Notes under the pieces: generated by a model
Databases searched by the model: none
What the model saw: only the letters and a program-made list of their open reading frames with translations
Told to the model about the DNA's origin: nothing
Origin: Allosphingosinicella indica
GTDB taxonomy: Bacteria; Pseudomonadota; Alphaproteobacteria; Sphingomonadales; Sphingomonadaceae
Assembly: GCF_900177405.1 (NCBI RefSeq)
Contig: NZ_LT840185.1
Location: 1,355,501-1,419,500 of the forward strand
Direction: 5' to 3'
Length of the DNA: 64,000 nt
Made by a program: the position numbers and the translations under genes
In this document: piece after piece, positions 25,747 to 37,364 of the stretch
Layout: each line of letters opens with the position of its first letter
How positions within the stretch are numbered: position 1 is the stretch's first letter

Positions 25747-26102
25747 CGCAGCGCGTCCATGAAGAGGGCGAGAAAACCGCCGGTGCCGATGCCGATGCCA
25801 AGCACCGAGACGCGGCGATAGAGGCCGAGCTGGCGCTGCCGGGGCTCCTTACCCGCATGGCGGGCGGCGACGATGCCGGTCGCGCCGGAAAGCGCGCAGG
25901 CGCCGCCGATGCTGATCGGCGCCAGCACGAGCAAGACCTGGCGCACCGTCATAGGCTCGATCTGCCCGGACTGGCTGAGCGTCAGCACGCCACCCAGCGC
26001 CAACAGCGACAGCGTCGTCAGGAATTTGAAGTGATCATAGAGCAGGGTCTCGGCGCGGTGCCGGTCCTCACCCGACAGCGGGGCTTCGTCGTCGTCGGTC
26101 AT
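25743..26102 (-). CDS. Small two-helix membrane protein of unknown function
   Basis: 119 residues. ATG 26102 overlaps the mutase stop as ATGA and its own stop overlaps bioB, so it is firmly inside the operon. An acidic N-terminus ([18 protein letters not shown]) is followed by hydrophobic segments at about 27-43 and 52-76, and a third weak one at about 98-116 ([18 protein letters not shown]). No family recognised. Its position between a B12-dependent mutase and biotin synthase does not reveal its role. Confidence 0.8.
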   Translation of the reverse strand: MTDDDEAPLSGEDRHRAETLLYDHFKFLTTLSLLALGGVLTLSQSGQIEPMTVRQVLLVLAPISIGGACALSGATGIVAARHAGKEPRQRQLGLYRRVSVLGIGIGTGGFLALFMDALR

Positions 26103-28243
26103 TCCGCGGCCTCGTCCACCGGCGGGCGGTTGTGGCCGAGCAGCTTCAGCACCTCGCCCGCGGCGTCGATCAGATTGGTGCCGGGGCCGAAGATGCCCTG
26201 CACCCCCGCCTCGCGCAGCATGTCGTAATCCTGCGCGGGGATGACGCCGCCGACCACCACCTTGATGTCGGCGCGGCCCATGTCCCTCAGATGGCCGATC
26301 AGCTCCGGCACCAGCGTCTTGTGCCCGGCGGCGAGGCTGGAGGCGCCGACTACGTCGACTTGCCTTTCGACTGCGAGCGCGGCGGCTTCCTTGGGTGTCT
26401 GGAACAGCGGGCCGGGGACGACCTCGAACCCCAGATCTCCGAACATGCTGGAAACGAGATTGGCGCCGCGGTCGTGCCCGTCCTGCCCCATCTTGGCGAC
26501 CAGCAGCCGCGGTTTCCGGCCCATCCTTTTGCCGACCATCTCGACGCCGTCGACCAGCCCGGTCCAGCGTGCATCGCCGGTATATGCGCCACCATAGACG
26601 CCCGACACCGGCGCCGGGTTGGTGCCATAACGCCCGAACGCATCCTCCATCGCCGACGAGATTTCGCCGAGCGTCGCCCGGCGGCGCGCGCATTCGACGG
26701 CAAGGGCGAGGAGATTGCCGTCGCGCTTCGCCCCTTCGCGCAGCGCGCCCAGCGCGGACTGGCACGCGGCCTCGTCCCGCTCGGCCTTCACCTTCGCGAT
26801 GCGGCGGATCTGCGCTTCGCGGACCGCGTGATTGTCGACATCGAGGATCTCGATCGGATCCTCCTCGGCCTTGCGATAGCGGTTGACGCCGACGATCACC
26901 TGCTCGCCGCGGTCGATCCGCGCGGCGGCGGCCGCGGCGGCTTCCTCGATCATCGCCTTGGGCCAGCCCGCGGCGACGGCCTTCGCCATTCCGCCCTCGG
27001 CCTCGACCCGCTCGATGATCGCCCACGCCTCGTCGACCAGCCGCTGGGTCAGCGCCTCGACATAATAGGAGCCGCCGAGCGGATCGACGACGTTGGTCAT
27101 CCCCGTCTCCTCCTGGATGACGAGCTGGGTGTTGCGCGCGATGCGGGCGGAGAAGTCGGTCGGCAGCGCGATCGCCTCGTCGAGCGCATTGGTGTGGAGG
27201 CTCTGAGTGCCGCCCAGCATCGCCGCCATCGCCTCGATCGTGGTGCGCATGACGTTGTTGTACGGGTCCTGCTCGGTGAGGCTGACGCCCGACGTCTGGC
27301 AGTGGGTGCGCAGCATCTTCGATCGCTCATCCTTCGCGCCGAGGCTGGTCATCACCCGGTACCACAGCACGCGCGCCGCGCGCAGCTTGGCGATCTCCAT
27401 GAAGAAGTTCATGCCGATCGCGAAGAAGAAGGAGAGGCGGCCCGCAAACCTGTCGATGTCGAGGCCGGAGGCCACGCCATATTTCACATATTCCATGCCG
27501 TCGGCGATGGTGAAGGCGAGCTCCTGCACCTGCGTGGCGCCGGCCTCCTGCATGTGATAGCCGGAGATGGAGATTGAGTTGAACTTCGGCATGTTGGCCG
27601 AGGTGAAGGCGAAGATGTCCGAGATGATCCGCATGCTCGGCTCGGGCGGGTAGATATAGGTGTTGCGGACCATGAACTCTTTCAGGATGTCGTTCTGGAT
27701 CGTGCCGTCCAGCATCTCCTGAGCAACACCCTGCTCTTCCCCCGCGACGATGAAGAAGGCGAGGATCGGGATCACCGCGCCATTCATCGTCATCGACACC
27801 GACATCTTGTCGAGCGGGATGCCGTCGAACAGGATCTTCATGTCCTCGACGCTGTCGATCGCAACGCCCGCCTTGCCGACATCGCCGGTGACACGCGGGT
27901 GGTCGCTGTCATAGCCGCGGTGGGTGGCGAGATCGAAGGCGACGGAGAGACCCTTCTGCCCCGCGGCGAGGTTGCGGCGGTAGAAAGCGTTCGATTCCTC
28001 GGCGGTCGAGAAGCCGGCATATTGGCGGATCGTCCACGGCCGCCCCGCGTACATCGAGGCACGCACGCCGCGCGTGAAAGGCGCGAAGCCGGGGAGGCCG
28101 GGGTCGATGTCGGCCACGTCCTCGGCCGTATAAAGCGGCTTCACCGCGATCCCCTCCGGCGTGTGCCAGGTAAGATCGCGGCCCTTCACCTCCTTGGCGG
28201 CGAGGGCCTCCCAGTCGGCGCGGGTGGGTTTCTTATCAGACAT
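26099..28243 (-). CDS. scpA: Methylmalonyl-CoA mutase, single-chain
   Basis: 714 residues. Converts (R)-methylmalonyl-CoA to succinyl-CoA using adenosylcobalamin. The N-terminal TIM-barrel domain binds the CoA ester ([27 protein letters not shown]). The C-terminal B12-binding domain has the DxHxxG motif with cobalt-ligand H590 (QDGHDRG), followed by GASSLAAGH and GGVIPAQD. Length and layout match the large catalytic subunit (MutB/ScpA), which works as a homodimer. GGAGG six bases before ATG 28243 lies at the edge of the palindromic repeat, which seems to provide the ribosome-binding site. No MeaB/ArgK chaperone gene is in the window. Confidence 0.97.
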   Translation of the reverse strand: MSDKKPTRADWEALAAKEVKGRDLTWHTPEGIAVKPLYTAEDVADIDPGLPGFAPFTRGVRASMYAGRPWTIRQYAGFSTAEESNAFYRRNLAAGQKGLSVAFDLATHRGYDSDHPRVTGDVGKAGVAIDSVEDMKILFDGIPLDKMSVSMTMNGAVIPILAFFIVAGEEQGVAQEMLDGTIQNDILKEFMVRNTYIYPPEPSMRIISDIFAFTSANMPKFNSISISGYHMQEAGATQVQELAFTIADGMEYVKYGVASGLDIDRFAGRLSFFFAIGMNFFMEIAKLRAARVLWYRVMTSLGAKDERSKMLRTHCQTSGVSLTEQDPYNNVMRTTIEAMAAMLGGTQSLHTNALDEAIALPTDFSARIARNTQLVIQEETGMTNVVDPLGGSYYVEALTQRLVDEAWAIIERVEAEGGMAKAVAAGWPKAMIEEAAAAAAARIDRGEQVIVGVNRYRKAEEDPIEILDVDNHAVREAQIRRIAKVKAERDEAACQSALGALREGAKRDGNLLALAVECARRRATLGEISSAMEDAFGRYGTNPAPVSGVYGGAYTGDARWTGLVDGVEMVGKRMGRKPRLLVAKMGQDGHDRGANLVSSMFGDLGFEVVPGPLFQTPKEAAALAVERQVDVVGASSLAAGHKTLVPELIGHLRDMGRADIKVVVGGVIPAQDYDMLREAGVQGIFGPGTNLIDAAGEVLKLLGHNRPPVDEAAE

Positions 28244-28250
28244 AACAAAC

Positions 28251-28433
28251 CTCCCCCTCTCCCCTTGCGAGAGAGGGTTGCGCAGACTTGGCGGCTCCGC
28301 CGCCTAGTCGGAGCTGAGTGAGGGGTAAGCGGCGCAACGCGCCGCGCGAGACCATGCCTCGCAACCCCTCTCCAACTGCGACTAGCTCGCGCGCGAGCAA
28401 GTCTCCGTATCCTCTCCCGCAAGGGGAGAGGAG
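28251..28433. repeat. Palindromic repeat, copy 3 (between mce and methylmalonyl-CoA mutase genes)
   Basis: Related GC-rich arms: CCCCTCTCCCCTTGCGAGAG at the left, and CCTCTCCCGCAAGGGGAGAGG (28411-28431) as a near-perfect hairpin at the right. Internal hairpins are present, including GGCGGCTCCGCCGCC. This is a longer divergent variant of the family. The left arm abuts the mutase start and forms its Shine-Dalgarno sequence on the minus strand. Confidence 0.8.
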
Positions 28434-28434
28434 T

Positions 28435-28854
28435 TCAATGTTCGTCACCCGGGCTCTCCATGATCTCGGTGAGCACTCCGCCCATGTCTTTCGGGTGCAG
28501 AAAGAAGATCGGCGTGCCATGCGCCCCGGTCCGCGTCGGCCCGAGGATACGTGCGCCTTTATCGTCGAACCACGCCCGCGCCGCGTCGATGTCCGGCACT
28601 TCGAAGCAGACATGATGCTGCCCGCCCTGCGGGTTCTTCTCCAGAAACTTCACGATCGGCGAGTCCGCACCCAGCGGCTCGATCAGTTCGATCTGCGTGT
28701 TGGGCGTATCGACGAAGCACACTCGCACCCCCTGTGCCGGCAGGTCGAACGGCACCCCGATCACCGTCGCGCCCATCAGGTCGCGATAGGCAGCGATCGA
28801 TTGGTCGATCGAAGGCGTGGCAACGCCGACATGGTTGATACGGCCGAGTTTCAT
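28435..28854 (-). CDS. mce: Methylmalonyl-CoA epimerase
   Basis: 139 residues. Vicinal-oxygen-chelate fold; interconverts (S)- and (R)-methylmalonyl-CoA between the carboxylase and the mutase. Metal-ligand positions are seen in INHVGVA (H8), GGQHHVCFEV (about residue 80) and the C-terminal ..GVLTEIME.. glutamate. ATG 28854 overlaps the stop of the small coiled-coil gene as ATGA. The length is normal for the family. Confidence 0.95.
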   Translation of the reverse strand: MKLGRINHVGVATPSIDQSIAAYRDLMGATVIGVPFDLPAQGVRVCFVDTPNTQIELIEPLGADSPIVKFLEKNPQGGQHHVCFEVPDIDAARAWFDDKGARILGPTRTGAHGTPIFFLHPKDMGGVLTEIMESPGDEH

Positions 28855-29072
28855 CCTTCGATCCTTGGCGACGCGGCACGGCCGGATGCCATTGCCGCGC
28901 CCTCGATGATCCCTTCCAGCCTGCTCACCCGGTCGCGCAATGCGGCATGCGCCTCGGCCAATTTGGTCAGGCGTTCACTCTGCTCCAGCGACGCCTCCTT
29001 GAGCGAGCGGATATCCTCCCGCATCAACAGTACGCTCTGAAACGCCTTGAGCGCATCGCCCATCGTGCTCAT
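28851..29072 (-). CDS. Small coiled-coil protein of unknown function
   Basis: 73 residues. Heptad-like pattern over about residues 15-58 (DIRSLKEASLEQSERLTKL then AALRDRVSRLEGII) predicts a coiled coil. Both ends overlap neighbours by four bases (ATGA), which supports translation. No family recognised. It and the next gene upstream could form a small regulatory or scaffold pair. Confidence 0.7.
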   Translation of the reverse strand: MSTMGDALKAFQSVLLMREDIRSLKEASLEQSERLTKLAEAHAALRDRVSRLEGIIEGAAMASGRAASPRIEG

Positions 29073-29359
29073 AGCCGCCGCACGCCTTCGTCGCTCAGTA
29101 TCGCATCCACGCGCGCATTCGCGGCCCTTATTGCCGCGATCGACTGCTGGAGATCTGCGCGCATCCGCGGCACCGCATCATTGACCTCGTCGATCAACGC
29201 AGCCAGCGCCGCCTCGTCATCGCCCGCGCCCTCGGAAATGTACCGATTGGCGGCCTCGCGCACGACATGCCCCACCGACATGCCGTTGCTCGACGCAAAC
29301 GCATCCAGCGCCGCCTTCTGGTCGGGCGTGGTCAGGAACGTCACGCGCTCGGTCTGCAT
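29069..29359 (-). CDS. Small protein with ribbon-helix-helix-like N-terminus
   Basis: 96 residues. The N-terminus MQTERVTFLTTPDQKAALDA followed by NGMSVGHVVREAANRYI fits a ribbon-helix-helix DNA-binding fold (strand, helix, turn, helix). The remainder is a helical Ala-rich tail. Its stop overlaps the following coiled-coil gene as ATGA. It resembles small antitoxin-like or autoregulatory proteins, but no toxin is recognisable next to it. Possible regulator of the downstream mce-mutase-bioB genes. Confidence 0.7.
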   Translation of the reverse strand: MQTERVTFLTTPDQKAALDAFASSNGMSVGHVVREAANRYISEGAGDDEAALAALIDEVNDAVPRMRADLQQSIAAIRAANARVDAILSDEGVRRL

Positions 29360-29447
29360 CTCTGTCTCCTTGGCATTACAATGTCATTGTAATGTGCAGC
29401 ACCATGTCTCGCAAGCCAATCGCCACTAGGTCTGAGATGACCGAAGA

Positions 29448-29680
29448 TCATGTGGATTGCTTCTCTAGGAGAGATAAAAGCCAAAAGGGAAAGGAAAGAC
29501 TGAACAGTGCGGCCCACACTATACATAACCAAAAGCGTACTGGCTGGGTGTCGCGGTCAAAGGGGCCCCAATCGCGAATGCGCCCGATAAATACCATGCT
29601 GCGCGCTTTCCAGTCATTAATCAGACGGCGACTTGCAATTATCGAGATAGCCAACAGCAGGATGCCAATGAGGGGATTCG

Positions 29681-29684
<4 letters not shown>
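29448..29684 (-). CDS. Small AT-richer membrane protein of unknown function
   Basis: 78 residues. The GTG start at 29684 overlaps the pccB stop as GTGA. Two hydrophobic helices (about 5-18 and 51-72) with a basic loop between. Base composition is clearly lower in GC than all neighbours, and the codon choice (ATT, AAT, AGT) is unlike the rest of the operon. This suggests recent acquisition or weak selection. Not recognised as any family. Confidence 0.6.
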
Positions 29685-31213
<1,529 letters not shown>

Positions 31214-31269
31214 GGCCATCCTTTTCCAGAGCTTGCCGCGGAAGGCAACAAAGGCGGCGGGTGGCCGGC

Positions 31270-32049
31270 TCAGCGCCCCTCGAACACCGGCGGCTGCTTG
31301 CTGAGGAAGGCGAAGACGGCGCGCTTGAAATCGCCGCTCTCGCCCGCGGTCTTCTGCCCGGCGCGCTCGGCGGCGAGGATTTCGCTCAGGCTGCTGTGCT
31401 CCGCTTCGCGCGCGATGCGGCGGATGAGGCCCAGGGCGACGGTGGGGCCGTTCGCCAGTCGCTCCGCCATCGCGCGCGCCTCGCCCGGCAGCGCATCGTC
31501 GGCGACGACGCGGTTGATCATGCCCCAGTCCAGCGCGGTCGCGGCCGGGATGCGATCGCCCAGCATCATCATCTCCATCGCCCGCGCGCGCCCGGCAAGG
31601 CGCGGCAGCAGCCAGTTGGCGCCGGCATCCGGGATCAGCCCGACGTTGACGAACGCCTGGAGGAAATAAGCGGATTCGGCCGCCATGATGATGTCGCCGG
31701 CAAGCGCGAGGCTGCACCCGGCGCCCGCCGCCGGGCCGTTGACCGCGGTGACGATCGGTATCGGAAGCGCGAACAGCGCCTCGATCATCGGGTTGAAATG
31801 CTGCTCCAGCGACGCGCCGACATCCTCGGGCAGGCCGCTGCCGGCGTCCGCGGCGAGGTCCGCGCCGCTAGAGAAGCCGCGCCCCTCGCCGGTGATCAGT
31901 AGCGCGCGCGCATCCGACTCCGTGACCTCGCCGACGGCCGCTGTGATCTCGTCGATCATCGCCGCGCTGAGCGCATTGAGCCGCTCGGGCCGCGCCAGCG
32001 TGATCGTCGCGACCTTGCCGGGATCGAGGCGGATATGGGTGTAGGTCAT
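31270..32049 (-). CDS. Enoyl-CoA hydratase/isomerase family protein
   Basis: 259 residues, crotonase fold. CoA-binding and oxyanion-hole segments GFSSGADL and [18 protein letters not shown]; one catalytic glutamate position (…[15 protein letters not shown]) is an aspartate, as in the PaaG and 1,2-epoxyphenylacetyl-CoA isomerase branch rather than classical hydratases. It is 57 bases upstream of pccB and its start overlaps the sugar-dehydrogenase stop (ATGA). Likely participates in acyl-CoA breakdown that yields propionyl-CoA; the exact substrate is unknown. Confidence 0.9.
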   Translation of the reverse strand: MTYTHIRLDPGKVATITLARPERLNALSAAMIDEITAAVGEVTESDARALLITGEGRGFSSGADLAADAGSGLPEDVGASLEQHFNPMIEALFALPIPIVTAVNGPAAGAGCSLALAGDIIMAAESAYFLQAFVNVGLIPDAGANWLLPRLAGRARAMEMMMLGDRIPAATALDWGMINRVVADDALPGEARAMAERLANGPTVALGLIRRIAREAEHSSLSEILAAERAGQKTAGESGDFKRAVFAFLSKQPPVFEGR

Positions 32050-33425
32050 GGCTCGCGCGATGCCGCCTGCCCGGCCTTTGCCGCGTCGCCGAGCGAAATC
32101 GGCCGCTCGGCCATCGCGCGGCGGTTGCTGACGCGCCAGATGCGGTTGCCGACATCGTCCGCCACCAGCAGCGATCCGTCCTTCGCGATCGTCACGCCCA
32201 CCGGCCGGCCGAGCGCCTTGTCGTCAGCGCTGAGGAAGCCGGTGAGGATGTCGATCGGCATGCCCGCCGGCTTGCCGCCCGCGAACGGAACGAAGATCAC
32301 CTTGTAGCCGCTCCTGGGCTTGCGGTTCCACGATCCGTGCTGGCCGACGAAGGCGCCGTTGGCGAGACCGTCGCCGAGCCGCGCGCCGGTCGCGAAGCTG
32401 AGGCCGAGCGAGGCAGTGTGCGGGCCGAGCGCATAATCGGGGGTGATCGCCTTGGCGACCATGTCGGGCCGCGCCGGCTCGACGCGCGCATCGACATGCT
32501 TGCCCCAATAGGACCAGGGCCAGCCATAGAAGCCGCCGGGCTGGACGCTCGTCATATAATCGGGCGGCACGTCGCTGCCGATCTCGTCGCGCTCGTTGAC
32601 CGAAGTCCAGAGCTGGCCGGTCTCCGGGTTCCAGGCGAGGCCGACGGGATTGCGGAGCCCGGAGGCATAGACGCGGCTCTTGCCGCTCGCCGGGTCGATC
32701 TCGAGAATCGCGGCGCGGTCGACCTCCTCGTCGAGGCCGTTCTCGGCGATGTTGCTGTTCGATCCGACGCCGACGTAGAGGCGGCTGCCGTCGGCGCTGG
32801 CGACGAGACTCTTGGTCCAGTGATGGTTCCGGCCGGCGGGAAGCGCGGCGACCTTGCGCGGCTTGGCCGTGATCCGCGTCGCGCCTTCCTCATAGGGAAA
32901 GGCGACCACAGCGTCGGCATTGGCGACGTAGAGCGTGTCGCCGACCAGCGCCATGCCGAAGGGCGAGAAGAGCCCGGTGAGGAACGGCGTCTTCACCTCC
33001 GCCACGCCATCGCCGTCGGCATCGCGGAGCAGGGTGATGCGGTTCGCGCTCGGCACGCCAGCGCCCGCGCTCTTCATTACCAGCCCCTGCACCCAGGCCT
33101 TGATGCCGCCGCTGCCTTCGGGCTTGGGCGGCTTGTTCGATTCCGCGACCAGTACGTCGCCGTTGGGAAGGACGTAGACCCAGCGCGGATGATCGAGCCC
33201 CGCCGCAAAGGCGTTGAGCTGGAGCCCGGCGATCACGCGCGGCGCCTGCCCCTCGCCCCAGCCGGTCGCGTCCGCGGTGTTGACGGTCGGGAACAGCGAG
33301 CTGCGCGGCTCGACGATCTTGGGGTTGGGTCCCGTCACCTCCGCCACCTGGAGCTGCGCGGGGCGGCCGCAGGCGGCGGCGAGCGTCAGCGCGGCGAGCG
33401 CGGCGGCGGTATGGACCCGGATCAT
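32046..33425 (-). CDS. PQQ-type sugar (sorbosone-like) dehydrogenase, probable lipoprotein
   Basis: 459 residues. ATG 33425 overlaps the corC-like stop as ATGA; upstream open frame is shadow. Signal with a lipobox-like LAAACG at about residues 15-20 suggests a periplasmic lipoprotein. Six-bladed propeller typical of soluble glucose/sorbosone dehydrogenases: [65 protein letters not shown]. The HGSWNR motif is characteristic. PQQ dependence is inferred from the family. PQQ biosynthesis genes are not in the window. Confidence 0.9.
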   Translation of the reverse strand: MIRVHTAAALAALTLAAACGRPAQLQVAEVTGPNPKIVEPRSSLFPTVNTADATGWGEGQAPRVIAGLQLNAFAAGLDHPRWVYVLPNGDVLVAESNKPPKPEGSGGIKAWVQGLVMKSAGAGVPSANRITLLRDADGDGVAEVKTPFLTGLFSPFGMALVGDTLYVANADAVVAFPYEEGATRITAKPRKVAALPAGRNHHWTKSLVASADGSRLYVGVGSNSNIAENGLDEEVDRAAILEIDPASGKSRVYASGLRNPVGLAWNPETGQLWTSVNERDEIGSDVPPDYMTSVQPGGFYGWPWSYWGKHVDARVEPARPDMVAKAITPDYALGPHTASLGLSFATGARLGDGLANGAFVGQHGSWNRKPRSGYKVIFVPFAGGKPAGMPIDILTGFLSADDKALGRPVGVTIAKDGSLLVADDVGNRIWRVSNRRAMAERPISLGDAAKAGQAASREP

Positions 33426-34330
33426 TCCTCGTCTCCCTCGGTCATCAGAGCGCCTTCGTCGGGCGGCAACAGGCGCAACCGCGCGACGCGGCGCGAATCG
33501 CGCTCCAGCACTTCCAGCCGCCAGCCACTGGCATGTTCGACGATCTCGCCGACATCGGGGACATGCCCCGCAAGCACGGTGGCGAGGCCGCCGATCGTCT
33601 CGACATCGTCGTTCACGTCGGCGATCCGCGCGTCGATCAACCGCGCGACATCCTCCAGCTCGGCGCGGGCGTCGGCCTCCCACGCGCCGTCGTCGAGCGC
33701 GACCAGCAGGCCGGGCAGCTCCTCGTCATGCTCGTCCTCGATCTCGCCGACGATCTCCTCGACGACGTCCTCGATGGTGACGAGCCCCTCGGTGCCGCCG
33801 AATTCGTCGACAACGATGGCGAGATGCACCCGCTCGCCCCGCATCCGCGCGAGCAGATCGAGCGCGCCCATCGATTCGGGCACATAGAGCGGGCTGCGGA
33901 TCAGATCCTTGATGTCGCCGGGCGGCGCGGCGCCGGCGACGCGGAGCGCGAATACGTCCTTGACGTGGATCATGCCGATCACGCTGTCGAGGCTCTCGGC
34001 ATAGACCGGCAGGCGGCTGTGCCCCGCATCGACGAAGGCCGCGACGAGATCGTCGAAGCTCGCCGTCGCGGGCACCGCGATAATGTCGCTGCGCGGCACC
34101 GCGATATCGGTCGCGGTCCGCTCGCCGAAATGGAGGAGGTTGCGCAGCATCTGCCGCTCGATCGAGGTTAGGTCGCCGATGATCGGCACTTCGCCCTCGT
34201 GGCTTTCGATCGCTTCCTCGATCTGGTCGCGAAGCGTGGCCTCGCTGTCCTCGCCGAACAGGAGGGTCCGAAGACCGCTCCAGAATGTGCGCCCGTTCGG
34301 CTGGGCGGTGCTACTATCGTCGTCGGACAT
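33422..34330 (-). CDS. corC: CorC/HlyC-family protein (CBS domains and transporter-associated domain)
   Basis: 302 residues. Two CBS domains (about 75-190, [15 protein letters not shown] and [10 protein letters not shown]) and a CorC_HlyC C-terminal domain (about 205-295). It lacks the membrane DUF21 domain, so it is the cytosolic CorC type. Directly downstream of ybeY, as in many proteobacteria where ybeZ(phoH)-ybeY-corC form an operon; here phoH, ybeY and corC follow in that order. Proposed role: Mg/Co efflux partner, or membrane-protein homeostasis. Confidence 0.92.
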   Translation of the reverse strand: MSDDDSSTAQPNGRTFWSGLRTLLFGEDSEATLRDQIEEAIESHEGEVPIIGDLTSIERQMLRNLLHFGERTATDIAVPRSDIIAVPATASFDDLVAAFVDAGHSRLPVYAESLDSVIGMIHVKDVFALRVAGAAPPGDIKDLIRSPLYVPESMGALDLLARMRGERVHLAIVVDEFGGTEGLVTIEDVVEEIVGEIEDEHDEELPGLLVALDDGAWEADARAELEDVARLIDARIADVNDDVETIGGLATVLAGHVPDVGEIVEHASGWRLEVLERDSRRVARLRLLPPDEGALMTEGDEE

Positions 34331-34335
34331 CGAGC

Positions 34336-34884
34336 TTAGGATCGCACCTCGCTGGTGACTTGAAGGAAATCGTCGTCGGGGGGAATGGCATAGGGATCGG
34401 CGATGCCGAGCGACGCGAGCGCGACGCGCTCCACCTGCTCCATCGCCTCCGCATCCTCCTCCCCCGCCTCATGGTCATAGCCTAACAGATGCAGCGTGCC
34501 ATGAACCACAAGATGCGTGGCATGGACGGCGACCGCAACGCCTTTCGTCTCCGCTTCCGCCGCGCAGACGCCGTGCGCCAGCACGATATCGCCGAGCAAC
34601 GCCTCGCCGCTGTCGGCGCGGGCGATATCGGGGAGCAGCTCGGCGTCGAACAGCGGGAAGGAGAGGACGTTGGTCGGCCTGTCCTTGTTGCGATAGGCGG
34701 CGTTCAGCGCGCGCACTTCCTCGTCGGAGGTGAATTTGACCGAAACCTCGACGGCGAGCGAGCTGTCGATCAGCGCCGCGTGGCGGCTCGCCGCAACCGC
34801 CGCGCGCACCGCGCCCTCGGCGAGGGCGTCCCAACCGCCGCTTCGCTCCCAGTCTCCCGAAGCATCGGATTCGACGAGGATCAT
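34336..34884 (-). CDS. ybeY: Endoribonuclease YbeY (16S rRNA 3' maturation)
   Basis: 182 residues. The zinc-binding motif HGTLHLLGYDHE near the C-terminus is diagnostic, as is the central NAAYRNKDRPTNVLSFP. Metal-dependent RNase needed for rRNA processing and ribosome quality control. Lies between phoH and corC, the conserved neighbourhood. A palindromic repeat occupies the gap upstream. Confidence 0.96.
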   Translation of the reverse strand: MILVESDASGDWERSGGWDALAEGAVRAAVAASRHAALIDSSLAVEVSVKFTSDEEVRALNAAYRNKDRPTNVLSFPLFDAELLPDIARADSGEALLGDIVLAHGVCAAEAETKGVAVAVHATHLVVHGTLHLLGYDHEAGEEDAEAMEQVERVALASLGIADPYAIPPDDDFLQVTSEVRS

Positions 34885-34901
34885 GGCTGCCGCGCCATAA
34901 T

Positions 34902-35007
34902 CCCTCCCCCCTTGTGGGGGAGGGTAGGGAGGCGGGTGCCGTCCAAAGGACGGCGCGCAGCTTCGCTGCGCACCCCCACCCCAGCCCCTCCCCGCAAGGG
35001 GGAGGGG
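34902..35007. repeat. Palindromic double-hairpin repeat, copy 4 (phoH-ybeY gap)
   Basis: Left hairpin CCCTCCCCCCTTGTGGGGGAGGG and right hairpin CCCCTCCCCGCAAGGGGGAGGGG. Between them are smaller hairpins (GCCGTCCAAAGGACGGC and GCGCAGCTTCGCTGCGC). It fills nearly all of the gap between two genes of one operon, so it must be transcribed and may tune expression or mRNA stability. Confidence 0.88.
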
Positions 35008-35029
35008 TCATCCTTGGAGCGAAGCGCCC

Positions 35030-36025
35030 TCACTCGTCGGGCCCTTCATAGGCCTCGACGATCCGACCGACCAGCGGATGGCGGACCACGTCCGCGGCGC
35101 CGAAGCGGATCATCGCGATCTTGGGGATCCCCTCGAGCTTGCCGACCGCGTCGCCGAGGCCCGACTTGCCGATGTCGGGCAGATCGACCTGCCGCGGATC
35201 GCCGCAGATCACCATGCGGCTGCGCATGCCGAAGCGGGTAAGGAACATCTTCATCTGCGCGGGCGTGGTGTTCTGCGCCTCGTCGAGGATGATGAAGGCG
35301 TCGTTCAGCGTGCGGCCGCGCATGAAGGCGATCGGCGCGATCTCGATCTCGCCGCTGGCGATGCGCCGCTCCACCTGCTCGGTCGGCAGCATGTCGTAAA
35401 GCGCGTCGTACAAGGGGCGGAGATAGGGATCGACCTTCTCCTTCATGTCGCCGGGGAGGAAACCAAGCCGCTCGCCCGCCTCGACCGCGGGGCGCGAGAG
35501 GATCAGCCGGTCGACGCTACCGCCGATGAGCTGCTGCACCGCCTGCGCCACCGCGACATAGGTCTTGCCGGTGCCCGCGGGGCCGAGCGCGAAGATCATG
35601 TCGTCGCGCGCCAGCGCTTCCATATATTCGATCTGCGTCTTGGAGCGCGGGACGATCGTCTTCTTGCGCGTGCGGATCATCACCTTCGGCGGATCGGCGA
35701 CGTCGCGCGCGACGATGCCGTCCAGCGTCGGCTGCGCCGACATGGCGATGACGCCGTCCACGGTGCCCGCGTCGATATCCTCGCCGCGGTCGAGCCGGTT
35801 GTAGAGACCCGCCAGCACGTCGCGCGCGCGCGCCGCGGCCTCCGGATCGCCCTCGATCTGCACGCGATTGCCGCGCGCGGCGATATAGACGCCGAGCCGG
35901 TCCTCGATGGCGACGAGGTTGCGGTCGAACTCGCCGAACAGCGGCCCCAGCAGGTGCGGCTGCTCGAACTCGATCTCCAGCCGCGCGCGTTCGCCCGGCG
36001 CTGCCGCGTCCGATTTCTTCGCCAT
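35030..36025 (-). CDS. ybeZ: PhoH-family ATPase (YbeZ)
   Basis: 331 residues. N-terminal KH-like region, then a PhoH ATPase with Walker A GPAGTGKT, Walker B AFIILDEAQN and the conserved GDPRQVDLP. Functions with YbeY in rRNA processing. ATG 36025 touches the miaB stop (one-base overlap), so it is co-transcribed with miaB, the usual order in this phylum. Confidence 0.95.
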   Translation of the reverse strand: MAKKSDAAAPGERARLEIEFEQPHLLGPLFGEFDRNLVAIEDRLGVYIAARGNRVQIEGDPEAAARARDVLAGLYNRLDRGEDIDAGTVDGVIAMSAQPTLDGIVARDVADPPKVMIRTRKKTIVPRSKTQIEYMEALARDDMIFALGPAGTGKTYVAVAQAVQQLIGGSVDRLILSRPAVEAGERLGFLPGDMKEKVDPYLRPLYDALYDMLPTEQVERRIASGEIEIAPIAFMRGRTLNDAFIILDEAQNTTPAQMKMFLTRFGMRSRMVICGDPRQVDLPDIGKSGLGDAVGKLEGIPKIAMIRFGAADVVRHPLVGRIVEAYEGPDE

Positions 36026-37356
36026 CAGGCCGCTTTCCGTTCGGGAGAGACCAGGATGCCGCCCACGCTGTTCGGGCCGGCCGAAGCGATATCGACGGTG
36101 ACCAGATCGCCGATCGCGGCATCGCCCTCGACATGCACCGATTGCAGCCAGGGCGATTTGCCGATCTTCTGGCCGGGCTTCTTACCATTGCGCTCAAGCA
36201 GCACGGTCGTGCGGCGGCCGACTGTGGCGCGGTTGAATGCCATCTGCTGCTCCGTGAGCAGCGCCTGCAGCCGTTGCAGCCTCTCGTCCATCACTGCCGC
36301 ATCCACCTGTCCGTCCATGCCCGCCGCCGGAGTTCCGGGGCGCGGGGAGTATTTGAACGAATAAGCGTGCGCGTAGTTCACCGCCGAAACGATCTCGAGC
36401 GTCGCGGTGAACTCCACCTCGGTCTCGCCGGGGAATCCGACGATGAAATCGCCCGAGATTGCGATGTCGGGACGGACCGCGCGGACGCGATCGAGAATGG
36501 CGAGGTAGCTCGCTGCGCTGTGGCTGCGGTTCATCGCCTTCAGCACCCGGTCGCTGCCCGACTGCACAGGCAGGTGGAGATAGGGCATCAGCGTCTCGAC
36601 GTCGCCATGCGCGGCGATCAGCCCGTCGGTCATGTCGTTGGGATGGCTGGTGGTGTAGCGGATGCGAGCAAGGCCGGGCAGACGGTCGAGCGCGCGGATT
36701 AGGCCGTCGAGCCCCTGCACGCGGCCTGTCTCGTCCTCGCCTTCCCACGCGTTGACGTTCTGGCCGAGGAGGGTGATTTCCTTCGCGCCGGCATCGATCA
36801 ACGCCTTCGCCTCGTCGACGATCGCGGCCCACGGCCGGCTGATCTCGGCGCCGCGCGTATAGGGGACGACGCAATAGGTGCAGAATTTGTCGCAGCCTTC
36901 CTGCACGGTCAGGAAGGCGGTCGGTCCCTGCCGCCGCCGCGCCGGGAGCGCGCCGAATTTGGTCTCGGCAGGCATGTCGGTGTCGATCGCGCGGCCGCCC
37001 CTCGCCGCCGCGCCGATCATCGCGGGCAGGCGGTGATAGGCCTGCGGGCCGACGACGATGTCGACGCTTGGGGCGCGACGCGGGATCTCGGCGGCTTCGG
37101 CCTGCGCGACGCAGCCGGCGACGGCGATCATCGGCCGCGTGCCGTCATCGCGGCGCAAGCGGCCGATGTCCGAATAGACCTTCTCGGCGGCCTTCTCGCG
37201 GATGTGGCAGGTGTTGAGCACCACGAGGTCCGCAGATGCGCCGTCGCCGGCGGCGGTCATGCCTTCGGCCTCCAGCAGCTCCGCCATGCGCGCGCCGTCA
37301 TAGACGTTCATCTGGCAGCCGAAGGATTTGACGTGGAAGGTCCGCGGGTCTTTCAT
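36025..37356 (-). CDS. miaB: tRNA-2-methylthio-N6-dimethylallyladenosine synthase
   Basis: 443 residues. UPF0004 domain with its three cysteines ([24 protein letters not shown]), radical-SAM [15 protein letters not shown] and a C-terminal TRAM domain. Uses two Fe-S clusters to methylthiolate position 37 of tRNAs. Operon continues into ybeZ-ybeY-corC. Confidence 0.97.
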   Translation of the reverse strand: MKDPRTFHVKSFGCQMNVYDGARMAELLEAEGMTAAGDGASADLVVLNTCHIREKAAEKVYSDIGRLRRDDGTRPMIAVAGCVAQAEAAEIPRRAPSVDIVVGPQAYHRLPAMIGAAARGGRAIDTDMPAETKFGALPARRRQGPTAFLTVQEGCDKFCTYCVVPYTRGAEISRPWAAIVDEAKALIDAGAKEITLLGQNVNAWEGEDETGRVQGLDGLIRALDRLPGLARIRYTTSHPNDMTDGLIAAHGDVETLMPYLHLPVQSGSDRVLKAMNRSHSAASYLAILDRVRAVRPDIAISGDFIVGFPGETEVEFTATLEIVSAVNYAHAYSFKYSPRPGTPAAGMDGQVDAAVMDERLQRLQALLTEQQMAFNRATVGRRTTVLLERNGKKPGQKIGKSPWLQSVHVEGDAAIGDLVTVDIASAGPNSVGGILVSPERKAA

Positions 37357-37364
37357 CGGCGCGC

